DNA of 40,178 bases, taken from NCBI GenBank assembly GCA_049315745.1, contig JBMOJO010000009.1:1-40178 (forward strand), read 5' to 3'. Positions 33,823 to 40,178 of this stretch are shown here, piece after piece. Both the position numbers and the translations under genes were made by a program. Each line of letters opens with the position of its first letter. Within the stretch, counting starts at the first letter, position 1. The notes beneath the pieces were generated by a model. The model was not told where the DNA came from. It searched no databases and saw only the letters and a list, made by a program, of their open reading frames with translations. The stretch is from JADJPL01 sp049315745. GTDB lineage: Bacteria; Bacteroidota; Bacteroidia; Chitinophagales; Saprospiraceae.

Positions 33823-33969
33823 GCCGTAAGGAGGAATTCCCGCAGCTTAAAAACAGCGCATCTCTGCCCACACTTCGACTTTTTTTGGTCAAGTAGCAGG
33901 GCTATGCCCTCCAAAAGGCTTCGCGAGGACAAAAAATAACGCCCCCACGATAACCTGTCGCGATATGTT
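33823..33969 (+). repeat. Palindromic intergenic repeat, copy D
   Basis: About 147 bases between ssb and gldD. It aligns on the plus strand with copy C: GGAATTCCCGCAGCTT beside GGAATTCCCATGAGCTT, then CGACTTTTTTTGGTCAAGTAGC beside CGTCTTTTTTCAGTCTTGTAGC, then GGCTATGCCC and AAAAGGCTTC with GGACAAAAA in both. A small internal hairpin GGGC-TAT-GCCC replaces the core of C. The outermost arms are poorly paired here, so this copy looks partly decayed. It lies where gldE is often found in related genomes. Confidence 0.7.
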
Positions 33970-34032
33970 TATTTCTCCTTACAGAAAATTTCTCCTTTAT
34001 TTTTCCGTTTCCAAGGGAAAGTACACCAAATT

Positions 34033-34629
34033 ATGTTCAGAACATTACCGGCCATACTGGCCTGCATCGCCCTGTCTGCCTCTGCCTGTGAAAATACGCA
34101 CAGCCTGCCCAAACCACGCGCATATCCCAAAATCGTCTATCCGGAACGTGGTCATCTGACTTATAGCAGCCCGGAATGCCCATTCAGCTTTGAGTACCCA
34201 CAATATGCAGACATTGTACGGGACAGCGTCCACCTTAATGATACACACTATAATGACTGTTGGTTTGATGTGTTCATTCCCGCCTTCGACTGCAGGCTAT
34301 ATTGCAGCTATTACCGCATTGGCCAGGGAAAAACCCTCGAAGCGCTCACATCGGACGCATTTGAAATGGCCGACTGGCATAATAAAAAAGCAAACTACAT
34401 CGAAGAACAGCGCATTCAGCGTGGAGATGACCTGCAGGGCATTGCCTTTCGCATAGAAGGACCTGCGGCAACACCTTTTGAATTTTACCTGACGGATAAC
34501 AAATCCCACTTTTTTCGCGGAGCCCTTTACTTTAACACACAAATCAATACCGATTCCCTTGCCCCTTTATACAATTTTGTGCTCGAAGATATTGCCCACC
34601 TGATAGAAACTTTTGAATGGCGCAATTAA
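34033..34629 (+). CDS. gldD: Gliding motility lipoprotein GldD
   Basis: A 198-residue lipoprotein with a signal sequence and lipobox Cys19 (LSASACEN). The PKPRAYPKIVYPERGHLTY segment directly after, then CPFSFEYPQYADIV, CWFDVFIPAFDCRLYCSYYRI and the C-terminal EFYLTDNKSHFFRGALYFN match the GldD family. In Flavobacterium GldD is needed for gliding and for the type 9 secretion machinery; in other Bacteroidota it is kept in non-gliders. gldE, commonly between ssb and gldD, is missing here and the gap holds hairpins and repeat D. It is convergent with recA, with repeat C between them. Confidence 0.88.
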   Translation: MFRTLPAILACIALSASACENTHSLPKPRAYPKIVYPERGHLTYSSPECPFSFEYPQYADIVRDSVHLNDTHYNDCWFDVFIPAFDCRLYCSYYRIGQGKTLEALTSDAFEMADWHNKKANYIEEQRIQRGDDLQGIAFRIEGPAATPFEFYLTDNKSHFFRGALYFNTQINTDSLAPLYNFVLEDIAHLIETFEWRN

Positions 34630-34691
34630 GCTTACTGCTATCCGACCATCGCCAAATGCGCCCTCTCCCTCCCCCCGCATGTCATAGACGT

Positions 34692-34840
34692 GGTGCGATG
34701 GAATTCCCATGAGCTTGAAACGGCTCTTTCACCTACAATGCGTCTTTTTTCAGTCTTGTAGCCCGGCTATACTCCCGCAAAAAGGCTTCTTGTGGACAAA
34801 AAGCGACCCGGCTTTCTCCACGCGATTACCCATCGCAACA
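34692..34840 (+). repeat. Palindromic intergenic repeat, copy C
   Basis: About 149 bases between the convergent gldD and recA genes. The ends pair as TGCGATGG (34694-34701) with CCATCGCA (34830-34837). Inside are GGAATTCCCATGAGCTTGAA, the CGGCTCTTTCACC block and a central palindrome TAGCC-C-GGCTA, then AAAAAGGCTTC with GGACAAAAAGCG. Compared with copies A and B read on the minus strand, the same blocks occur in the same order. In a convergent gap it would work as a two-way transcript end. No protein frame is present. About 115 further bases lead to the recA stop. Confidence 0.75.
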
Positions 34841-34956
34841 AATCCATGATTATACCCGGAAGCTGCCGCGTAAATCATTTGTCGATTGCAACAGCAGAAT
34901 TTTATATTAAAAGAGGCTGTCCTACAAGTCGGCATAACGAACCGCCTCGCAAAAGC

Positions 34957-36024
34957 CTATTCAAAATCGCCGGCTCCCTCTTCGTCGGTCGCAACCGCCC
35001 TTGGTTTTAGCGCCTCAGGGTTACCCAGGAGTTTTTCCTTGATCTTCATCTCGATTTCCCTTGCCATTTCCGGGTTATCCTCGAGAAATTGCTTTGCGGA
35101 TTCCCTCCCTTGGGCAATTTTAGCCCCGCTATAGCTGTACCAGGCACCACTTTTCTGGATGATCTCGTGGTCAACCCCCAAATCCACGATCTCGCCACTT
35201 TTGGATATCCCCTGGCCAAACATAATATCGAAAACCGCTGTCCGAAAAGGAGGTGCGAGCTTATTCTTCACAACCTTTACTTTTACCTGGTTGCCGATAA
35301 CGTTGCCGTCTTTATCTTTGAGGCCGGAGCCTGACTTACGAATATCCAAGCGTACCGACGCATAGAATTTCAGGGCATTGCCCCCGGTAGTAGTCTCCGG
35401 ATTACCGAACATCACACCGATCTTCTCCCGCAGCTGGTTGATAAATACGCAGCAGCAATTTGTGCGCCCTATCGTACCCGTCAGCTTTCGCATCGCTTGT
35501 GACATCAGTCGTGCCTGAAGGCCTACTTTCGAATCTCCCATCTCCCCTTCGATCTCGCTGCGCGGCACTAATGCCGCTACCGAATCAATAACTATAATGT
35601 CAATTGCCCCCGACCGGATCAGGTTCTCCGCAATCTCCAGGGCCTGCTCCCCGTTATCGGGCTGCGAAATCAGCAGGTTTTCCGTATCGACACCGAGGGC
35701 AGCCGCGTACGAACGGTCAAAGGCATGCTCGGCATCTATAAATGCAGCAATCCCCCCCTGTTTCTGCGCCTCTGCAATTGCATGGATCGCAAGCGTCGTC
35801 TTACCCGATGATTCCGGCCCGTAAATCTCAATGACCCGCCCTTTCGGAAAGCCATTGATCCCCAAGGCTACATCCAACCCCAGGCTACCAGAGGGGATTA
35901 CTTCAACGTTCATAATGCTTTTATCGCCCAGGCGCATAATCGTCCCTTTCCCATAGGCCTTCTCTATCCGGTCTATGGTGGACTGCAGCGATTTCAGCTT
36001 CGCTTCCTTATCTGAATTCGACAT
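34957..36024 (-). CDS. recA: Recombinase RecA
   Basis: A 355-residue RecA, the ATP-dependent strand-exchange protein of homologous recombination. Visible parts are the N-terminal helix (LKSLQSTIDRIEKAYGKGTIM), the P-loop GPESSGKTT (69-77), the catalytic-Glu region AFIDAEHAFD, Walker B IDIIVIDSVAALVPRSEIEGE, the MRKLTGTIGRTNCCCVFINQLREKIG loop region with a Cys triplet, and the ETTTGGNALKFYASVRLDIRK strand. The C-terminal tail is acidic (DEEGAGDFE). No intein. A well-matched Bacteroidota promoter lies at 36067-36098. No LexA-type SOS box was recognised. It is probably a single-gene transcript, divergent from icd. Confidence 0.98.
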   Translation of the reverse strand: MSNSDKEAKLKSLQSTIDRIEKAYGKGTIMRLGDKSIMNVEVIPSGSLGLDVALGINGFPKGRVIEIYGPESSGKTTLAIHAIAEAQKQGGIAAFIDAEHAFDRSYAAALGVDTENLLISQPDNGEQALEIAENLIRSGAIDIIVIDSVAALVPRSEIEGEMGDSKVGLQARLMSQAMRKLTGTIGRTNCCCVFINQLREKIGVMFGNPETTTGGNALKFYASVRLDIRKSGSGLKDKDGNVIGNQVKVKVVKNKLAPPFRTAVFDIMFGQGISKSGEIVDLGVDHEIIQKSGAWYSYSGAKIAQGRESAKQFLEDNPEMAREIEMKIKEKLLGNPEALKPRAVATDEEGAGDFE

Positions 36025-36066
36025 TTTGTTCGGCTTTAGTGAATAACAAAAAGTTTAATTGTTTGG

Positions 36067-36098
36067 CAAATATAAAAAATTTTGTTTAATAAACCAAA
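36067..36098 (-). promoter_or_regulatory. Promoter of recA
   Basis: On the minus strand TTTG (36098-36095), a 20-base spacer and TATATTTG (36074-36067) match the Bacteroidota -33/-7 consensus fully. Transcription would start near 36061, leaving a leader of ~37 bases before the ATG at 36024. This is the best promoter match in the window. Confidence 0.75.
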
Positions 36099-36300
36099 TT
36101 TTAGAAAAAATATTTGTGCCGCCACTAAACCCAAACCGACCCGGCCTACAATAACTGCAGGATGCGCCCGCTTGACCAAACCTGCCGTTGCCTCCGCCAA
36201 TTCGTCGCTGACGAACTAATATACACATCGGGCGTTGATGAGAAGATTTTGCAACAGACTTGTTGGGTCGAAGACCCGCAAATCAATAAAACCGTTTATT

Positions 36301-37830
36301 ATGATCAAGCCTATTACCGAATCAACCAACCCTTCACCCGCTTCGCCGACAAAAGCTGCCATCGCTATCGCATACGGCGATGGCATCGGCAGGGAAATCA
36401 TGGAAGCTACCCTTTCTATTCTCGATGCTGCAGGTGCCGCCTTAGACTACGACCCTATTGCGATCGGACAGGAAGTTTATCTTAGTGGGACCAGCTCCGG
36501 AATCAGCGAAGAAGCCTGGGATATCCTGCGCAAAAACCGGGTTTTCCTCAAAGCGCCCATCACCACACCACAAGGCGGTGGCTACAAAAGCCTCAACGTC
36601 ACCCTGCGCAAGTCACTGGGCCTCTTCGCCAACGTTCGTCCGGTAAAAGCTTATACGCCCTTCATTGACTGCAGGTTCCCGAATCTCGACATGGTCATCA
36701 TCCGGGAAAACGAAGAAGACTTATATGCCGGTATCGAACACAGGCAAACCGACGAGGTGATCCAATGCCTTAAGCTGGTCTCCCGGCCGGGCTGCGAGCG
36801 GATTATCCGCTACGCATTCGAATATGCGCGTGCTAATGGGCGCCGTAAAGTAACCTGCATGACAAAAGACAATATCATGAAGCTTACAGACGGCCTCTTT
36901 CATAAAACCTTCGACGAAGTAGCCAAAGCATATCCCGACATCGAAAATAACCACTTCATCATTGATATTGGTTCAGCACTCATCGCAGATTCCCCTGAAC
37001 GCTTTGATGTAATCGTCACCCTAAATCTCTACGGGGATATTATTTCCGATATCGCCGCGCAGGTAGCCGGATCGGTGGGAATTGCAGGCTCTGCAAATAT
37101 CGGCCAGGATTTCGCCATGTTCGAGGCAATCCATGGCTCCGCACCGGATATCGCCGGCAAAAATATCGCTAATCCATCCGGCCTGCTCCAGGCCGCCTGT
37201 ATGATGCTCGTTCACGTTGGCCAGCCCGAAATTGCGGCTAAAATACAGAACGCCTGGCTGCGCGCGATCGAAGATGGCCTCCATACTGCCGATATTGCCA
37301 GCGAGGCTTTCACCTTCCAACGAATAGGCACCCGCGAATTCGCCCAGGCCATCATTGAACGGCTCGGCCAGGCACCAAAGAACTTTAGCAAGGTCCACTA
37401 TCCCGAAAATGCAAAACAAATCCAGATCCATACCGCCCCTACTATGCCCACTAAGAAAGAACTGGTCGGGGTAGATGTTTTTCTTCACTGGTCAGGGCAG
37501 GAACGGGACCCTAACTTGCTCGGCAGTACCCTCGAATCCATCGCCGGCGAACGCCTGAAACTCAAAATGATTACCAATCGGGGGGTAAAAGTCTATCCCT
37601 ACGGCCTGCCGGAAACATTCTGTACTGATCACTGGCGGTGTCGCTTCGTCTCTAATGCCTCGCAACTGGACGCTGCACACAACCACATGGAAAAGGCAGA
37701 AAAAATCAGCCCTGCCGATATCACCGCCCTGCTCGACCGCCTTACTGCTTCCGATATAACATTCATTAAAATCGAAAACCTCTATACCTTCGACGGGGTA
37801 AGGGGGTATTCCCTGGGGCAAGGGGAATAG
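36301..37830 (+). CDS. icd: NADP-type isocitrate dehydrogenase (long, Thermus-like form)
   Basis: A 509-residue isocitrate/isopropylmalate dehydrogenase-family enzyme. Substrate-binding residues are seen in YKSLNVTLRKSLGLFANVRP (Ser97, Asn99, Arg103); further motifs are IIRENEEDLYAGIEH, KVTCMTKDNIMKLTDGLFHK, LNLYGDIISDIAAQVAGSVG and the cofactor loop EAIHGSAPDIAGKNIANPSG. Residues ~400-509 are the extra C-terminal domain of the Thermus/Rickettsia type, used in oligomerisation. It oxidises isocitrate to 2-oxoglutarate in the TCA cycle; NADP preference is inferred from the family. The frame opens at 36235, but MIKPITEST at 36301 is the better start. The 276-base gap to recA carries the recA promoter. 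It converges on the S9 peptidase gene. Confidence 0.92.
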   Translation: MIKPITESTNPSPASPTKAAIAIAYGDGIGREIMEATLSILDAAGAALDYDPIAIGQEVYLSGTSSGISEEAWDILRKNRVFLKAPITTPQGGGYKSLNVTLRKSLGLFANVRPVKAYTPFIDCRFPNLDMVIIRENEEDLYAGIEHRQTDEVIQCLKLVSRPGCERIIRYAFEYARANGRRKVTCMTKDNIMKLTDGLFHKTFDEVAKAYPDIENNHFIIDIGSALIADSPERFDVIVTLNLYGDIISDIAAQVAGSVGIAGSANIGQDFAMFEAIHGSAPDIAGKNIANPSGLLQAACMMLVHVGQPEIAAKIQNAWLRAIEDGLHTADIASEAFTFQRIGTREFAQAIIERLGQAPKNFSKVHYPENAKQIQIHTAPTMPTKKELVGVDVFLHWSGQERDPNLLGSTLESIAGERLKLKMITNRGVKVYPYGLPETFCTDHWRCRFVSNASQLDAAHNHMEKAEKISPADITALLDRLTASDITFIKIENLYTFDGVRGYSLGQGE

Positions 37831-37884
37831 CCCCAACGGTTTTGTGCCGTTGTACCTCAGCATATCTCCCTCATCCAGCAACGA

Positions 37885-37949
37885 ATCCTGAACCTGCCGG
37901 AAAATAATTTTTGTAAAAGGAAAATTATTTTCTCTTGCAGGTTCAGGAT
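37885..37949. terminator. Long two-way hairpin between icd and the S9 peptidase gene
   Basis: ATCCTGAACCTGC (37885-37897) and GCAGGTTCAGGAT (37937-37949) are perfect 13-base inverted repeats. Inside them AAAATAATTTT (37901-37911) and AAAATTATTTT (37921-37931) pair perfectly over 11 bases, leaving a 9-base loop. It stands 54 bases after the icd stop and 80 bases beyond the peptidase stop, in a convergent gap, so a bidirectional terminator is the simplest reading. The inner AT stem gives A/T runs on both strands. Confidence 0.7.
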
Positions 37950-38029
37950 AAGCACAAGTTTTGCCAAAGGCAGATAATTATCGGACTTGTTGCGACGAGA
38001 TATGGGGTAAAATGGTGCTTTTTTGCCCC

Positions 38030-40036
38030 CTATGGTTTTGTTAAGATATACTTTCCAAACCACTCTTGCAGCCGCTTAAAGCGATCTTCCTGATAACTCG
38101 GAACGGCTATCCCGTGATACTGCCCCGGGTAAATGACAAATTCCGTGGGGATACCCTGCGAACGCAATGCCTGGTACATTTGCTCGCTACCTGCTGCGGG
38201 CACATTGAAATCCTTCTCCCCCACCATATATAGTGTAGGGGTTTTGATCTTGTCGGCGTTCAAAAACGGATAGGAAAGCTTCAGCCACTTGTCGAGGTTC
38301 TTCCAGGGTGCCCCGATTTCCGTCTCATACTGAAGGATGTACTGGTCTGTTCCGTAGATGCTGAGCTGGAGCGCACTTCCAGCGCCGCTGAAAGCCGCCT
38401 TAAACCGCGGATCTGTTGCAATGGTGTAGTCGGTGAGGATACCGCCATAACTCCATCCGCCAATACCCAGTTTTTCAGGGTCAGCAATATCATTTTTGAC
38501 CAGATAGTCTGCCGCACCCAGGATGTCCAGTACTTCTTTATTGCCCCAGTCACCATAAATCGCCTTACAAAAATCCAGACCTCTGCCATTGCTTCCCCGA
38601 TAATTTACTGCTGCGACAGCAAAACCTGCGGCAGCAAGCATCTGCCGGGTGAGATCGAAACTGAATTCATCCTGTGCCACCGGCCCACCGTGTATATATA
38701 AGATTGCCGGCAGGCGCTGCCCTTTCTGTGCTTTTGGGGGTAGAAAGAGCAGATTGCCAACCACCGTACTGTCCCGGGAAACCGAACGGAACCCTTCTAC
38801 AGAAGCCAGCTCGAGTGGCTCCAGGAACGCATCGTGGACTTTAGTCAGCTTGCGGAGGGTACCATTCTCCAGGGCAAAAACTTCGCCGGGCATCTTCGGA
38901 TGGCTCATCATCGTCATCCATTGACCGCTCTTGTGCAGCTCAAGGGCAGAGAAACTGCGCTCGCCGGCAATTAACTTGGTCATGGCCCCGCCGATTACGG
39001 GAAAAAGAGCCACAAAACGCTGCCGGTCGTCAGAAACAAGCGCGGCAATCGTTTTTCCGTCTTTCGTCCAGCGCGGATTGCCCACGGGCCGGTCCAAAGT
39101 TGCCGAAAGAATTTTGGGCTCCCCACCTTCTCTTGAAACCACCGCAAGTTCGCTTTGGTCGTACATCATCCAATCCGCATCCGAACCCGAGCGCAGATAA
39201 GCCAGGCGTAAACCATCGGGGCTCCATTCCGGACTGCCATCGCGGCCCTTCCAGGTGGTCACCTGCCTGGCTGCCGCCCCCGGCACAGCCTCTGCAATAT
39301 AAATATCCGCATTATTGTTGCGGTCCGGTTCCGGAGTGCGGTTGCTGACAAAAGCGAGGTACTTGCCATCCGGTGACCAAACGGGATCAGAATGGTCAAA
39401 GGGCCCTCGGGTCAGGGTATCGAGCTTTTTTTCCTCTACATCGAACAGGTAAATGTGGCTGTACCTGGGCGTATTCGACAAATACCCCGCACCATCCTCC
39501 TTAAACTGATAACGATTGATGACCAATGGTTTGGAGGTAGAAGGGGATTCGCCATTTTTTTCATCAGGGCTGGGGTCGCGGACGACCAGCGCAAGCTTCC
39601 TGCTATTTGGCGACCACGAATATTCACTCACCCCTGCCTTGATGTCCGTAAGCTTTACGGCTTCTCCACCCCTCCGGTCAAGTAACCAGACCTGACTGGA
39701 TTTTGCCCCTTGCCTGGACGAGACGAAAGAAAGATATTTTCCATCCGGGCTCCACCTTGGGCTGGATTCGGAATCCGGGCTGTTAGTCATTTGTACCGTT
39801 TGTGCTCCATCCCAGCTCACCATCCAGATATCGGTATTGCGTTTGTCCTTGGCGCTATCCACCGATGATACGGTGTATGCTACCCAACTCCCATCAGGGG
39901 AAACCTGTGGGCTCCCGACCGATTTGAGCCGATAGACATCAGAAGGTTGAAGTGGACGCTTCCCCGGACTGGGCTGGGCGATGACCCCTGTCGCTATTCC
40001 TGCCAGAAGCAACATAAACGATATTTTCGTTTTCAT
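38030..40036 (-). CDS. Exported S9 family (prolyl oligopeptidase-type) peptidase
   Basis: A 668-residue serine peptidase with a cleavable signal (MKTKISFMLLLAGIATGVIA). The first ~400 residues are a TolB/DPP-like beta propeller with repeated blades such as SPRWSPDGKYLSFVS, PVWSPDGKYLAFVSNR and PEWSPDGLRLAYL. The C-terminal alpha/beta-hydrolase domain carries the triad Ser529 (GGWSYGG), Asp609 (VGEKDFNVP) and His641 (YPGQYHGIAVP). It would trim oligopeptides in the periplasm or outside; exact specificity (acylaminoacyl, dipeptidyl) cannot be read. The gene appears to be transcribed alone. The 142 bases upstream to the window end show no other gene and no full consensus promoter. Confidence 0.94.
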   Translation of the reverse strand: MKTKISFMLLLAGIATGVIAQPSPGKRPLQPSDVYRLKSVGSPQVSPDGSWVAYTVSSVDSAKDKRNTDIWMVSWDGAQTVQMTNSPDSESSPRWSPDGKYLSFVSSRQGAKSSQVWLLDRRGGEAVKLTDIKAGVSEYSWSPNSRKLALVVRDPSPDEKNGESPSTSKPLVINRYQFKEDGAGYLSNTPRYSHIYLFDVEEKKLDTLTRGPFDHSDPVWSPDGKYLAFVSNRTPEPDRNNNADIYIAEAVPGAAARQVTTWKGRDGSPEWSPDGLRLAYLRSGSDADWMMYDQSELAVVSREGGEPKILSATLDRPVGNPRWTKDGKTIAALVSDDRQRFVALFPVIGGAMTKLIAGERSFSALELHKSGQWMTMMSHPKMPGEVFALENGTLRKLTKVHDAFLEPLELASVEGFRSVSRDSTVVGNLLFLPPKAQKGQRLPAILYIHGGPVAQDEFSFDLTRQMLAAAGFAVAAVNYRGSNGRGLDFCKAIYGDWGNKEVLDILGAADYLVKNDIADPEKLGIGGWSYGGILTDYTIATDPRFKAAFSGAGSALQLSIYGTDQYILQYETEIGAPWKNLDKWLKLSYPFLNADKIKTPTLYMVGEKDFNVPAAGSEQMYQALRSQGIPTEFVIYPGQYHGIAVPSYQEDRFKRLQEWFGKYILTKP

Positions 40037-40178
40037 ATTCGATTGATTTATAAATTTTTATTTTGAAAAATTTCTCCAGAACTGCCGCGACGAACCCATC
40101 GGGAGCTAAACCGCCTGTTTTCCCACACGGCCTGCAACATGCCCGCAGAAAATCATAAAAAATATCAGAGGCTGCCCC

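Noticed and set aside
35400..35520. Intein or insertion in recA suggested by the Cys triplet
   Set aside because: The sequence is collinear with normal RecA and total length is 355 residues; the Cys run is only a local variation.

Overview
The window is a stretch of a Bacteroidota chromosome, probably from the Chitinophagia/Saprospiria side of the phylum. The lineage call rests on co-occurring families almost confined to Bacteroidota (DUF4270, DUF4286 and DUF4290 proteins, the gliding lipoprotein GldD, a GT5-only 'glycogen synthase'), on promoters of the form TTTG-N20-TAnnTTTG (clearest before recA), and on the near absence of Shine-Dalgarno sequences. It is mostly core genome: there are no transposases, phage genes, CRISPR arrays or rRNA/tRNA genes.

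Layout. (1) 313-5654, minus strand: a compact six-gene run with 17-87 base gaps (GT5-like protein, DUF4270 lipoprotein, DUF4290, DUF4286, acyl-CoA dehydrogenase, site-2 protease). (2) 5952-8575, plus: LPG-synthase-type membrane flippase, a heptose-1-phosphate adenylyltransferase and a Nif3-family protein, divergent from block 1 across an intergenic region carrying a 48-base near-perfect palindrome. (3) 8646-16290: zinc-ribbon coiled-coil protein, TPR-like exported protein, pheT, a small coiled-coil protein, zapA, a structured RNA candidate (6S RNA by position) and rny. (4) 16418-21525: molybdenum-cofactor block moaA, FdhF/YdeP-type molybdopterin oxidoreductase, moaC and a MobB-like/MobA fusion; cofactor synthesis and a likely client enzyme are co-transcribed. 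(5) 21550-25653: an exported amidase divergent from a GH92 alpha-mannosidase. (6) 25997-30939: deoC homologue, SPOR protein, rodA, tgt and an LptF/LptG permease. (7) 31318-34629: ECF sigma factor, mutY, ssb and gldD. (8) 34957-40036: recA (minus), isocitrate dehydrogenase (plus) and an S9 peptidase (minus).

The most unusual signals are not new operons. They are: a family of ~148-base imperfect-palindrome repeats sitting just 3' of genes (four copies seen, a possible fifth); the 48-base palindrome at 5853-5900; a DeoC homologue whose Schiff-base lysine position reads Arg; a Tgt whose CxCxxC zinc motif reads SxCxxS; and several strong hairpins at gene borders. I found no convincing wholly new multigene system. 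All function calls are from reading motifs and context; no database search was run.
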